64,000 bases of DNA, from NCBI GenBank assembly GCA_021298245.1, contig JAJTDZ010000001.1:62001-126000 (forward strand), given 5' to 3'. This stretch comes from Algoriphagus sp. Its GTDB lineage: Bacteria; Bacteroidota; Bacteroidia; Cytophagales; Cyclobacteriaceae. Shown here in pieces: positions 8,230 to 16,809 of the stretch (the first letter of the stretch is position 1; each line of letters starts with the position of its first letter). The notes under the pieces are model-generated. The model was not told the origin of the DNA. It saw nothing but the letters and a program-made list of their open reading frames with translations, and did not search any database. The translations under genes were made by a program, and so were the position numbers.

Positions 8230-9132
8230 TTAAAAATAAAGTTCTTGCGCCAAGCGAAAGACTTGGGCATGAGCTTCAACAATGACTCGAATTTGTTTGG
8301 AGTACCCTCCCCCCATACAGCACATGATAGGAATAGCACTTCCTTTTGCTTTGCTCAACACCATCTTATCCCTAGCCTTGACACCCTCCATGGTAAGCGC
8401 CAGTCTACCCAATTGGTCTGAACTCAACACATCTACACCGCATTGATAGAGTATGAAATCAGGTTCCTTGCTCTCAAAAATAGAATCCAAATGATATTCC
8501 AACAAATAGAGGTATTCTTTGTCTGATGTGCCGTCAGCAAGAGATATGTCCAGGTGGGAATTCTCTTTCCGGTGGGGATAATTTTTTTCGCCATGCATAC
8601 TGAAAGTGAAAACTTGCTCGCTTCCCGAAAAGATAGAAGCCGTTCCATTACCTTGATGAACATCCAAGTCTACAATGAGAATATTTTTTGCTATTCCTTC
8701 ATTCAAGAGATAATTGGCTGTTATGGCAAGATCATTTAGCAGACAAAATCCCTCTCCTCTACCACGAAAAGCATGATGGGTACCACCAGCGATATTCATT
8801 CCTATTCCATTTAAATTGGCCATAAGAGCCGCTTGAATAGATCCTCCCATAATACAAATTTCACGTGCTACAAGCTGGAGACTTAAAGGAAATCCTATAG
8901 CTCGGATTTCTGATTTGGATAATTCTTGTCTTTTCAGCCTTGAAAAATATACTTCATCGTGTGTGCTCAAGATGGGTGCATCCTGTATGGGTGCGGGTTC
9001 GAAAAGATTCTCGCGAGTGATCGTTCCTTCGTAAAGAAGCTGCTCTGGCAACATGCTATACTTCTCCATGGGGAATCGATGGCCTTCTGGTAAAGGATGG
9101 GAGTAAAGGGAAGAAAAGGCTATTTTTAACAT
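8230..9132 (-). CDS. Histone deacetylase-family (AcuC/APAH-like) amidohydrolase
   Basis: This 300-residue zinc hydrolase belongs to the arginase/deacetylase superfamily. Visible active-site parts are GGTHHAF (His119-His120 charge relay), DLDVHQGNG (zinc ligands Asp157 and His159), the third-ligand region GVDVLSSDQLG (Asp239), and GGGY near the end, which carries the transition-state tyrosine. Bacterial members deacetylate acetyl-lysine proteins, acetylpolyamines or related amides. The substrate here is open. The ATG abuts the T tract of the terminator of the upstream gene, so expression probably depends on readthrough or a promoter inside that gene. Confidence 0.88.
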   Translation of the reverse strand: MLKIAFSSLYSHPLPEGHRFPMEKYSMLPEQLLYEGTITRENLFEPAPIQDAPILSTHDEVYFSRLKRQELSKSEIRAIGFPLSLQLVAREICIMGGSIQAALMANLNGIGMNIAGGTHHAFRGRGEGFCLLNDLAITANYLLNEGIAKNILIVDLDVHQGNGTASIFSGSEQVFTFSMHGEKNYPHRKENSHLDISLADGTSDKEYLYLLEYHLDSIFESKEPDFILYQCGVDVLSSDQLGRLALTMEGVKARDKMVLSKAKGSAIPIMCCMGGGYSKQIRVIVEAHAQVFRLAQELYF

Positions 9133-9162
9133 AAAAAAAGGCGCTAGTTTATGCTAACGCCA
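9133..9162 (-). terminator. Rho-independent terminator
   Basis: On the minus strand GGCGTTAG - CATAAA - CTAGCGCC is followed by seven T residues. It ends the acidic hypothetical gene and stops exactly at the start codon of the deacetylase gene. Confidence 0.85.
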
Positions 9163-9185
9163 AAGTTATTTGAAGGAATTGGAAA

Positions 9186-9752
9186 TCATACTCCATCCAA
9201 TTCACTCTCTTCTGTCACGAAAGAATAAAACGTGTCATCCAAAACCAAGGTGTCTTCATTAAAATTTCGAATGAAGGTCCTGATTACTTGATCATCTATC
9301 ACTTCTACATTCAAAGCCGCATCTAAGCCTATTCCAAAATCATGATGGGTATCTAGGTCTATAAACTCTTGAACTTTCACAGTCTCTTCCTCCTCCATTT
9401 CCATGATCAATTCCGTAATAAACCACCCAATCTCCTCCTCTTCAGCAGACAGCGGTTGCATGTTGCCATCTTCATCCTCTTGATAGTTAATTCCTTTAAA
9501 GTTCGGGAATTTTTTTGCTGCCTCATGCTCGGCAAGGTCATATACTTCACTGGCATGATGCAATCTGAGCGTGTAGAGTGCAGCATCATAAATCACATCC
9601 TTCCCTTCGTATTTGCCCAAAAAGTAAAAATTTACAAATTCTTCTGAATTTTCCTCGTCTGGAATAATCTTGAATGATTTTCCAGAAGCAATTAATTCAT
9701 TTTTTAGTTTTTCGATGTTGTTAGGGTCAAACCCAGGGTTTTTAAAGTTCAT
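9186..9752 (-). CDS. Acidic conserved hypothetical protein
   Basis: This is about 188 residues from the chosen Met (MNFKNPGFDPNN, nine codons inside the longest frame). It is soluble and highly acidic, with an EEEE-rich centre (about residues 105-125), no signal peptide and no membrane segment. The N-terminal part (KLKNELIASGKSFKIIPDEE...FYFLGKYEGKDVIYDAALYTLRLHHASEVYDLAEHEA, paraphrased) suggests a small alpha/beta domain. I do not recognise the family. It is monocistronic, with a hairpin behind it. It resembles the second acidic small protein at 13251-13673 only in composition. Confidence 0.7.
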   Translation of the reverse strand: MNFKNPGFDPNNIEKLKNELIASGKSFKIIPDEENSEEFVNFYFLGKYEGKDVIYDAALYTLRLHHASEVYDLAEHEAAKKFPNFKGINYQEDEDGNMQPLSAEEEEIGWFITELIMEMEEEETVKVQEFIDLDTHHDFGIGLDAALNVEVIDDQVIRTFIRNFNEDTLVLDDTFYSFVTEESELDGV

Positions 9753-10077
9753 AGTTTTTAAAAAAGAAAGATGAGGCAATTATTAGGGATGAAGAGTGAT
9801 ATTCTAAGTATATAAAGCATAAAAACCGAAAATTGTTTTAAAAAAAATAAGATAAAAGGTACTTAATCAAGCCATTAGAGAAAAATAGTGCTTAGAATTA
9901 AAAATTTGGCCTTTTTTTTAAAAAAAAACTTCTGCTTTTTATTTCAAAAGAATATCATCACCAATGCTCTTTCTAAAACAAAGTTAAATGTGAAGAATAA
10001 TTAGTTGCCATTGATGTAAATTCATTCAAGATATCGGTATACCTCTTATCTTTGTCATATACATAAATTAATCCTTC
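9753..10077. other. AT-rich intergenic region between divergent genes
   Basis: About 325 bases, very AT rich, with long A and T runs around 9837-9935. No open frame of substance, tRNA or hairpin stands out. The right end holds the desaturase promoter (listed separately); the left end should hold the promoter of the acidic hypothetical gene, which I could not place. Confidence 0.5.
10047..10054 (+). promoter_or_regulatory. Promoter -7 element for the desaturase gene
   Basis: TATCTTTG matches TAnnTTTG exactly and lies 23 bases ahead of the GTG start. A clear TTG at the usual distance upstream is not visible, so only the -7 element is called. Confidence 0.5.
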
Positions 10078-10827
10078 GTGATCTTAATTATCCTATTTCT
10101 CCTGCATTGGTATTTCTCTCTTTTTTGCCAAAGTTTCTTCCTTCATCGGTACGCTGCGCATCAAATGTTTGTGATGAATAAGTATTGGGAGAAGTTCTTC
10201 TACTTTTTTACCTGGCTTTGGCAAGGTAGCTCCTATTTATCTCCAAGGGCTTATGCCATTTTGCATCGGATGCATCATGCCTATTCGGATACCCCTCAAG
10301 ACCCTCATAGTCCGCACCACACGGAAAATCTTTTTTCCATGATGTGGAAGACAAAAAATATTTACAACGATTATTTTGCTTTCAAACTTAATCCAGAGGA
10401 GCGTTTTTCAAAGGACATTCCAGATTGGGGAAAATTCGACCGCTTTGCAGACAATATGACGGTGAGGGTAGCTTGGGGTGCGTTCTATGTTCTCGTGTAC
10501 ATTGCTTGTATTTCTTACTTTGAATTGCCCGGTACACATTGGTGGATGTATTTTCTTCTTCCCATTCACTTTTTGATGGGGCCAGTACACGGAGCTATTG
10601 TTAATTGGAGCGGTCACAAGTATGGTTATGCCAACTTTGATAACAACGACAAATCCAAAAACTCCCTTTTGCTGGATGTTCTGATGCTTGGAGAGTTATT
10701 TCAAAACAATCACCACAAACTTCCAAACCGAGCAAATTTTGCCGTTAGATGGTATGAATTTGATCCTACCTACCCCATTGTCAAACTTTTGCACGCCACA
10801 AAAATTATCAAATTAAGAACAGTGTAG
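10078..10827 (+). CDS. Acyl-CoA / fatty acid desaturase
   Basis: This 249-residue membrane di-iron desaturase introduces a cis double bond in acyl chains and so tunes membrane fluidity. Histidine boxes are H23-RYAA-H28, H63-RM-H66-H67 and N-N-H212-H213. In the third box the usual first His is Gln (QNNHH), a variant I believe occurs in a subgroup. Four hydrophobic helices flank the boxes. The start is GTG at 10078; there is no ATG nearby before the first His box, and length and N-terminus fit short bacterial homologues. It stands alone between its promoter and a strong terminator. Confidence 0.87.
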   Translation: MILIILFLLHWYFSLFCQSFFLHRYAAHQMFVMNKYWEKFFYFFTWLWQGSSYLSPRAYAILHRMHHAYSDTPQDPHSPHHTENLFSMMWKTKNIYNDYFAFKLNPEERFSKDIPDWGKFDRFADNMTVRVAWGAFYVLVYIACISYFELPGTHWWMYFLLPIHFLMGPVHGAIVNWSGHKYGYANFDNNDKSKNSLLLDVLMLGELFQNNHHKLPNRANFAVRWYEFDPTYPIVKLLHATKIIKLRTV

Positions 10828-10857
10828 CTGGATAGCTTTTCAATTTAACTTCTCATG

Positions 10858-10893
10858 CCCTCAAAAATTCACCCTTTTTGAGGGATTTTTTTT
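10858..10893 (+). terminator. Rho-independent terminator behind the desaturase
   Basis: The 10-bp perfect stem CCCTCAAAAA / TTTTTGAGGG (10858-10867 and 10875-10884) has a 7-base loop and is followed by a run of eight T. Confidence 0.9.
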
Positions 10894-10975
10894 GAAGTGT
10901 TGAATTCAATTTAGATCCTTGATTTTGTTTTTGGGCTTTTGATCAGCAAAGACCTGTCAACCAAGAAAGATTCAA

Positions 10976-11006
10976 TTTCCAAACTCTAGCATTACCCCTA
11001 TATTTG
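10976..11006 (+). promoter_or_regulatory. Bacteroidota-type promoter for tyrS
   Basis: TTTC (10976-10979; one mismatch to TTTG), a 19-nt spacer and a perfect TATATTTG (10999-11006) lie 25 bases ahead of the tyrS ATG. Confidence 0.65.
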
Positions 11007-11031
11007 CAGCTCCAATACCAATTGTTTTTCC

Positions 11032-12324
11032 ATGAATTCATTTATTGAAGAATTAAAATGGAGAGGCATGCTTCAAGACATGACTCCCCAACTTGATGAG
11101 CACCTAGCCAAGGGAATGGCTTCGGCCTATTTGGGCTTTGACCCTACGGCAGATTCCTTGCACATTGGACATTTGGTAGGTGTGATGACTCTTCTTCATT
11201 TCCAAAGAGCTGGCCACAAGCCCATAGCTTTAGTGGGAGGAGCAACAGGGATGATTGGGGATCCCTCTTTCAAATCTTCGGAAAGAAATTTATTGGATAA
11301 AGATACCTTAGACCACAACGTGCGCTGCATTCAAGCACAGCTTGCTAAGTTTTTAGATTTTTCAGGTAAAACGTCTACTTCTGCAGAACTGGTAAATAAT
11401 TACGACTGGATGGCCAAGTTCTCCTTTTTAGATTTTATCCGAGAAGTAGGAAAGCACATCACTGTCAATTACATGATGTCAAAAGACAGTGTCAAAAGAA
11501 GATTAGAAGAGGGAAACGGACTTTCATTTACTGAATTTAGTTACCAATTGATTCAAGGATATGATTTTTATCATTTATGGAAATCAAAGAATTGCAGTAT
11601 ACAATTGGGAGGTTCGGACCAATGGGGGAACATAGTGACGGGGACAGAACTTATTCGAAGAATGGGTGGAGGAACGGCCTATGCCCTTACCGTTCCCTTA
11701 ATTACCAAATCGGACGGTTCGAAATTTGGAAAAACAGAAGGAGGATCGGTTTGGCTTGATCCTGAAAGAACAAGCCCCTATGCCTTCTACCAATTCTGGC
11801 TAAACGTATCCGACGAGGATGCTTCCAAATACATTCGAATTTTCACCGTCTTGGATCAAACTTCGGTAATCCAATTGGAAGCAGAGCATTCTCAAGCTCC
11901 TCACTTAAGGATTTTACAAAAAGAGCTTGCCAAGCAGGTGACCTGCATGGTGCATGGAACAGAAGAATTTGAAAAAGCCCTTAAAGCCACGGAAATCCTG
12001 TTTGGCAAATCTTCTACCGAGGAATTAGCTTCCTTAGATGAACGTACTTTTTTAGCCGTATTTGAAGGTGTACCGCAGGTAAAAATTCATAAATCTGTAT
12101 ATCAGGAGATTGAAAATGTAGTCAACCTTTTGAGCGATAAAAGTGAGTTTCTTGTATTTCCATCCAAAGGAGAGGCCAGAAAAATGATTCAAGGAGGTGG
12201 AGTGAGTATCAATAAAATCAAAATCGAAGACCCCAACCGAGAGGCTCGATTTTCTTTGCTTCAAGAAAAATTCCTACTGGTGCAAAAGGGTAAAAAGAAT
12301 TATTTCATTATTGAAATCATCTAA
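11032..12324 (+). CDS. tyrS: Tyrosine--tRNA ligase
   Basis: This is a 430-residue class I aminoacyl-tRNA synthetase that charges tRNA-Tyr in the cytoplasm. The HIGH motif is at 44-47 (LHIGHL) and the KMSKS counterpart is KFGKT at 231-235, the usual TyrRS form. GGSDQWGN is the tyrosine-recognition segment. The C-terminal 80 residues carry the S4-like RNA-binding domain ([18 protein letters not shown]). Full length, with its own promoter and no partner gene. The 3' flank (12325-12537) shows no terminator I can support. Confidence 0.96.
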   Translation: MNSFIEELKWRGMLQDMTPQLDEHLAKGMASAYLGFDPTADSLHIGHLVGVMTLLHFQRAGHKPIALVGGATGMIGDPSFKSSERNLLDKDTLDHNVRCIQAQLAKFLDFSGKTSTSAELVNNYDWMAKFSFLDFIREVGKHITVNYMMSKDSVKRRLEEGNGLSFTEFSYQLIQGYDFYHLWKSKNCSIQLGGSDQWGNIVTGTELIRRMGGGTAYALTVPLITKSDGSKFGKTEGGSVWLDPERTSPYAFYQFWLNVSDEDASKYIRIFTVLDQTSVIQLEAEHSQAPHLRILQKELAKQVTCMVHGTEEFEKALKATEILFGKSSTEELASLDERTFLAVFEGVPQVKIHKSVYQEIENVVNLLSDKSEFLVFPSKGEARKMIQGGGVSINKIKIEDPNREARFSLLQEKFLLVQKGKKNYFIIEII

Positions 12325-12537
12325 AGCATATCATGTTGACTGTTTGGAACGTTTCGCTGCTCTTTGAATAGCCTAATTGGAAATTTCAGTAAGTTGATTT
12401 AATTCTAGCATTAAATATTTAGTCGACTGATACACCACTTATCTATTTTTTAATTAATTTTTGAATCCCATTCAACATTTTGTTTTTATCGAAAGTTTAT
12501 TGAAGAAAAAAGAAATAACCTTACACCTATATTGATC

Positions 12538-13233
12538 ATGGCAGGAGAAAAAAATAAAGAAAAACTTATTCTAGAAGCAGCTACGGTACTTTTTACTACC
12601 AAAGGGTTTCAAGCAACTCGCATGGAAGACGTAGCGAGGCAAGCTGGCATTAGTAAGGGATTGACTTATTTTTACTTCAAAAACAAAGAAGATTTGTTTA
12701 TGGCCTTGACCAAAAAGGCTTTTGATCTCTTGCGAGAGGAATTTCGAGAGGTGCTCAGGTCCAAAGGAAAAAACGGCCTAGAAATGCTCAGTGACTTGAC
12801 CTTACGTATTTGGGATTTTTCCGTGCAACATCCCGTATATTACCAAGCTATAATACATTTTTTAGACGTATTAAATTCCTATACCACAGCGGAGAAAAAA
12901 GCACAACTAGATCCCTTGATTTTGGAATCTATCCATTTTCACAAACTTCTTGAAATCCACCACGAGCCCATTCGCCTTGGAGTGCAGATGGTATCCCAAG
13001 GGATTAAAGACGGAAGTATTCGGCCCGAACTTCAACCTGAGATTACGTTTTACACCCTATGGAGTATGGCCATTGGCTACCAAAAAACAGGGGGAGCTAT
13101 TGCTTACGAAGGAAAAGAAACAAAAATTAGCCTTGAAGCATGGAAAAATGGTTTCATGAAATTGATGCAGGACATGCTCAAGGGAACCATACAAGCCAGC
13201 AAACCTCAGGTGGTGCAAACCACTTTGTTTTAA
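12538..13233 (+). CDS. TetR/AcrR family transcriptional regulator
   Basis: This 231-residue protein has the standard N-terminal TetR helix-turn-helix: ILEAATVLFTTKGFQATRMEDVARQAG, then ISKGLTYFYFKNKEDLF (split here for length), within the first 60 residues. The C-terminal ligand domain is all-helical. I start at ATG 12538, not the TTG two codons upstream. It is convergent with the acidic hypothetical gene. The nearest likely targets are the MDR reductase and the fatty-acid-type operon at 14826-18717, since TetR proteins of this type often sense acyl-CoAs, but no operator was identified. Target assignment is inference. Confidence 0.87.
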   Translation: MAGEKNKEKLILEAATVLFTTKGFQATRMEDVARQAGISKGLTYFYFKNKEDLFMALTKKAFDLLREEFREVLRSKGKNGLEMLSDLTLRIWDFSVQHPVYYQAIIHFLDVLNSYTTAEKKAQLDPLILESIHFHKLLEIHHEPIRLGVQMVSQGIKDGSIRPELQPEITFYTLWSMAIGYQKTGGAIAYEGKETKISLEAWKNGFMKLMQDMLKGTIQASKPQVVQTTLF

Positions 13234-13250
13234 AAAATTGGGGAGAGATC

Positions 13251-13673
13251 TTACCTACTTCTCCACAAGTCTTTCATTTGTTTGCCATTAACCAGCAGTA
13301 CAAATCGGGCAGGATTGGGAATTAAAACTATTCGTAAGTCGACTTTTCCCAATTGATCGGATTCAATAGGTACGCCTTGCTGTCCTTCCACCTCGTAGCT
13401 TATACTTCCTTTGGCATCTGGCAATAATTCCTTGTATTGATTGGCTAAATAGGCAGTGGGAAGTAAAATATCCGTATCTGACTTTAATTGAGCATATATT
13501 TTTTCAAGATGAGTAGCTAATTCTTCTTCGTAATTTTCATTAAAATCATCTTCTAAATCGTGCAACTCCTCCTCCAAATCATCGTAATTTTCATCACTGT
13601 ACTCCATCTTACTAAGCACAATTCTTTTTCTAACGATTTCAGAAAGCTCCTTATCTAACGATTCCCAATTCAT
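13251..13673 (-). CDS. Acidic conserved hypothetical protein
   Basis: About 140 residues from the preferred start MNWESLDKEL; the longest frame begins 16 codons earlier with a poorly coding N-terminus. The first half is a highly acidic helical segment (DDLEEELHDLEDDFNENYEEEL), the second half an alpha/beta stretch ending KDLWRSR. No signal or membrane segment and no family recognised. The stop lies 17 bases from the stop of the convergent TetR gene. It may share a transcript with the MDR reductase upstream (gap about 77 bases). Confidence 0.65.
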   Translation of the reverse strand: MNWESLDKELSEIVRKRIVLSKMEYSDENYDDLEEELHDLEDDFNENYEEELATHLEKIYAQLKSDTDILLPTAYLANQYKELLPDAKGSISYEVEGQQGVPIESDQLGKVDLRIVLIPNPARFVLLVNGKQMKDLWRSR

Positions 13674-13750
13674 GATCGATGCCAATAGTTTATTTCTGCA
13701 AATATGGAGATATTCCCTCAAATTGAAAGTATGCCTCTAAAGAGCTTTTT

Positions 13751-14719
13751 TCAACTTACCAAAAGGATTTTACCGTTTCTACCAGCTTGGCCATAGGCAT
13801 CCAATGCCTCCTTGTAGGCCTCTAAGCTGTAGGTGCCTGCTACATCCACCTGTACATCTTGCTTGGTTAAAAATCCAAATACTTCTTTAAAAGCCTTTTT
13901 TCGAAGTTCAGGAGTCAATTCCTCCAACCAGCTACTCAACCAAAACCCTTCCAAATGAAGATTTTTAAAAATTAATACTCCACTATTGATGGGCATATTG
14001 TCCAGTGCCAAAGCTCCATAAACCATCATTTTTCCTTTTTGCTTCAAACAGGAAAGAGCTTTTGCTCCCAATACTCCGCCGACCGCATCAAAGACAACAT
14101 CTACTCCTGCTTCGAAGTGTTGAAAAACAGCTTGGTTCATTTTTTCTTTCTCTGTATTGATGACTAGTGCAGCACCCAAAGCTTTCAAACTTTCTTTTTG
14201 TTCCTCATGCCTTACGGTAGCGATTACCTGAATACCTCTCTCCTTGGCCATTTGAATGACAAATTTTCCATAGGCAGAAGCTCCAGCAGTAAGGAGTAAA
14301 CATTGACCTGGCTGCAAATCTGCGGATTCAAGCATACCATAGGCCGTCATGGGATTGACAAAGGCCTGACATGCGACCTCATCCGACATTTGTTTGGGCA
14401 CTGGAATCACCCCAGAGGCTGGTATACAAATGTATTCTCTCCAAGTGCCTATGGCAGTAAACATCACCCGAGTACCCACTGGGATTTTATTTCCTTCGTC
14501 ACTACTTTCTACTACACCACAGGCTTCAAATCCAGCACTACTCGGTAGCTTTGGGGTAATGCCGTACATACCTCGAATAAACATAATATCAGAAGGATTG
14601 ATGTTTCTAGCGGTAACCCTAATCAACACTTCGTGAGGTTTTGGAGTGGGCTTTGGACTTTCCTTTAGAAACAATACTTCTTGGGGTGTTCCAGTGTGTT
14701 CAAATACTAGTTCTTTCAT
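13751..14719 (-). CDS. MDR-superfamily reductase (quinone / 2-enoyl reductase type)
   Basis: This 322-residue NADPH-dependent reductase is of the zinc-free medium-chain dehydrogenase class. It has the N-terminal GroES-like fold (KPHEVLIRVTARNINPSD, GFEACGVVES, GTRVMF) and a Rossmann domain with AGASAYGKFVIQMAKERG and VDVVFDAVGG. No catalytic or structural zinc cysteine cluster is visible. Mitochondrial-type trans-2-enoyl-CoA reductase (MECR) and quinone oxidoreductase are the closest types by pattern. It is divergent from the acyl-CoA operon (gap about 106 bases), which suggests a role in acyl or enoyl metabolism and possibly shared control. Confidence 0.82.
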   Translation of the reverse strand: MKELVFEHTGTPQEVLFLKESPKPTPKPHEVLIRVTARNINPSDIMFIRGMYGITPKLPSSAGFEACGVVESSDEGNKIPVGTRVMFTAIGTWREYICIPASGVIPVPKQMSDEVACQAFVNPMTAYGMLESADLQPGQCLLLTAGASAYGKFVIQMAKERGIQVIATVRHEEQKESLKALGAALVINTEKEKMNQAVFQHFEAGVDVVFDAVGGVLGAKALSCLKQKGKMMVYGALALDNMPINSGVLIFKNLHLEGFWLSSWLEELTPELRKKAFKEVFGFLTKQDVQVDVAGTYSLEAYKEALDAYGQAGRNGKILLVS

Positions 14720-14785
14720 AGGATCAGAGTTCGTGAAGTAAAATCAGAGAAAAATTAAGAAATGATAAGATATCTGCCTTAGGCT

Positions 14786-14793
14786 TATTTTTG
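14786..14793 (+). promoter_or_regulatory. Possible promoter -7 element of the acyl-CoA operon
   Basis: TATTTTTG fits TAnnTTTG and lies 32 bases ahead of the SDR start codon. An overlapping TATCTTTTG a few bases on has one extra base. No good upstream TTTG is seen, so the call is weak. Confidence 0.35.
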
Positions 14794-14825
14794 CTATCTT
14801 TTGCATAAAATATAACCCCAAACGT

Positions 14826-15593
14826 ATGGATTTGTCTTCAGTTTTTTCATTGGATGGAAAAGTAGCCATCATTACCGGTGCAAGTAAAGGAATAGGGTTT
14901 GGAATTGCAGAAATGTTTGCCGCAGCGGGAGCAAAAGTAGTTATAAGTAGTAGAAAACAAGCACAACTAGATGAACTGGCTTTATCCTTGAAATCCAAAG
15001 GTTACGAGGCACAGGGAATTGCTTGTAACGTTGGCAACATGGATGAATTGCCTGTTTTAGTAGCCAAAACGGTAGAGAAGTACGGTACCATAGATATTTT
15101 GGTTAACAATGCAGCCGCTAATCCTGTTTTTGGTCCAGTACACGAAACCAGCCTGGAGGCATTTGATAAAATCATGAATGTCAATGTGAAAGCAGCCTTT
15201 GAACTTAGCAGGCTATGCTATCCTTATCTAAGAAATTCTTCTAATGCCTCGGTCATCAATATCTCTAGCATTGGAGGACTTACCCCTGAACAAGGCCTTG
15301 GGATTTATTCCGTTTCCAAGGCAGCATTGATCTCCTTAACCAAGGTATTTGCCAAAGAATGGGGGGATTCTAAAATTAGGGTAAATGCCATTTGTCCAGG
15401 ATTAATTCAGACGAAATTTTCAGAGGCGCTGTGGTCCAATGAAAAAATCATGTCCATGATTTTAAAACAATTGGCCATAAAGAGAGCCGGAACTTCAGAA
15501 GAGATTGGTGCCATGGCTTTATTTTTAGCCTCCAGCGCGGCATCTTATACTACTGGAGGTATCTTTACCGCGGATGGAGGATATACCATTTGA
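14826..15593 (+). CDS. Short-chain dehydrogenase/reductase of a 4-hydroxy-acid-type operon
   Basis: This 255-residue classical SDR has cofactor motif TGASKGIG (17-24), NNAAA, catalytic Tyr161-X3-Lys165 (YSVSK) and the C-terminal ADGG ending. The family oxidises or reduces secondary alcohols and keto acids. It is the first gene of a tight four-gene operon (gap to the next 7 bases). In the levulinate pathway of Pseudomonas putida the SDR (LvaD) sits with an acyl-CoA dehydrogenase and an APH-type kinase, as here. A role as 4-keto/4-hydroxy- or 3-hydroxyacyl-CoA dehydrogenase is an inference from that context. Confidence 0.85.
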   Translation: MDLSSVFSLDGKVAIITGASKGIGFGIAEMFAAAGAKVVISSRKQAQLDELALSLKSKGYEAQGIACNVGNMDELPVLVAKTVEKYGTIDILVNNAAANPVFGPVHETSLEAFDKIMNVNVKAAFELSRLCYPYLRNSSNASVINISSIGGLTPEQGLGIYSVSKAALISLTKVFAKEWGDSKIRVNAICPGLIQTKFSEALWSNEKIMSMILKQLAIKRAGTSEEIGAMALFLASSAASYTTGGIFTADGGYTI

Positions 15594-15600
15594 AACTACC

Positions 15601-16809
15601 ATGATCGCAGAAAACCAGATTTCAGAGGAAAAATTCCAAGACCTATTACATTCCTACCGAAAGTTTGTAGAAGAACACCTATTTCCTATTGACTTGCAGG
15701 TCGTCACTGGGGCATTCCGATCCTTCCTGCCCATGCTCCATGCCCTTAGAGAAAAAGCAAAATCTCTAGGACTTTTTACCCCTCACCTTTCTCGGGAAGA
15801 AGGGGGACTAGGTCTGTCTTTGGTTCAATTTGCCCAAGTATCAGAAATTCTAGGACAAAGTCCCATGGGTCACTTTGTATGCAACTGTGCAGCGCCTGAT
15901 ATAGGCAACATGGAATTGCTACATCAATTTGGTTCGCAAAGCCAAAAGGCAACATGGCTACTTCCCTTACAAAGGGGGGAGATCAGGTCCTGTTTTGCGA
16001 TGACAGAGCCACAATTTGCAGGGAGTAATCCTATCCATATGGCCACTATAGCCCGAAAAGAGGGAGAAGAATATGTCATCTCTGGACATAAATGGTTTAC
16101 TACGGCAGCAGATGGGGCTACATTCGCCATCGTAATGGCCGTTACCCATCCAGAAGTAGAATCCCCATACCAGAAAGCCAGTATGATTTTGGTACCTACA
16201 GATACTCCAGGCTTTTCTATCGTTCGCAATATTCCAATTATGGGTGAATCTGGGGAAGATTACCTCTCTCATGCTGAAATAAAGCTAGATAATTGCAGGG
16301 TTCCCCTTAGCCATAGAATTGGTCAAGAAGGACAAGGATTTGCTTTGGCTCAAGCGAGATTGGGGCCAGGAAGAATCCACCATTGCATGCGTTGGATTGG
16401 GATTTGCGAGCGAGCTTTCGATCTCATGTGTCGTAGGGCAGTGTCACGGGATCTTGACCCAGGCAAAGCCCTAGCTGAAAAGCAAACCATACAGCATTGG
16501 ATTGCCGAAAGCCGTGCTGAGATTAAAGCCAGCAGATTGATGGTCCTAGACACGGCCAGAAAAATGCAAGAATTGGGAGCCAAAGCCGTAAAAGATGATA
16601 TTTCAACCATCAAATTTTACGTAGCAGAGGTATTGATGAAAGTGATCAATAGAGCCATTCAGGTTCACGGAGCAATGGGAATCACCGACGACACCCTACT
16701 TTCTTTTTGGTACCGACACGAACGGGGAGCGCAAATCTATGATGGCCCGGATGAAGTCCATAAATCCGCCTTAGCGAGAAGTATTTTAGCTAACTACAGC
16801 AAAAAATGA
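15601..16809 (+). CDS. Acyl-CoA dehydrogenase, ACAD10/11-like subgroup
   Basis: 402 residues from ATG 15601; an in-frame ATG at 15574 lies inside the SDR gene and is rejected. FAD-enzyme signatures are CFAMTEPQFAGSNP, ISGHKWFTTAADGA and, near the end, DGPDEVH at 381-387. The DGPDEVH form, in place of the ordinary YEGT-EI, is what I associate with human ACAD10/11 and bacterial LvaC. Those enzymes, paired with a kinase, convert 4-phospho-acyl-CoA to an unsaturated or 3-hydroxy acyl-CoA. The next gene is exactly such a kinase, overlapping by 4 bases. Subgroup placement is by motif and neighbour and would need a tree. Confidence 0.85.
   Translation: MIAENQISEEKFQDLLHSYRKFVEEHLFPIDLQVVTGAFRSFLPMLHALREKAKSLGLFTPHLSREEGGLGLSLVQFAQVSEILGQSPMGHFVCNCAAPDIGNMELLHQFGSQSQKATWLLPLQRGEIRSCFAMTEPQFAGSNPIHMATIARKEGEEYVISGHKWFTTAADGATFAIVMAVTHPEVESPYQKASMILVPTDTPGFSIVRNIPIMGESGEDYLSHAEIKLDNCRVPLSHRIGQEGQGFALAQARLGPGRIHHCMRWIGICERAFDLMCRRAVSRDLDPGKALAEKQTIQHWIAESRAEIKASRLMVLDTARKMQELGAKAVKDDISTIKFYVAEVLMKVINRAIQVHGAMGITDDTLLSFWYRHERGAQIYDGPDEVHKSALARSILANYSKK

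Noticed and set aside
8433-8663. Minus-strand frame inside the deacetylase gene
   Set aside because: An alternative-frame shadow of a gene with full catalytic motifs.
9837-9935. Possible small RNA or mobile-element remnant in the AT-rich gap
   Set aside because: Only A and T runs; no stable hairpin, terminal repeats or promoter-terminator pair.
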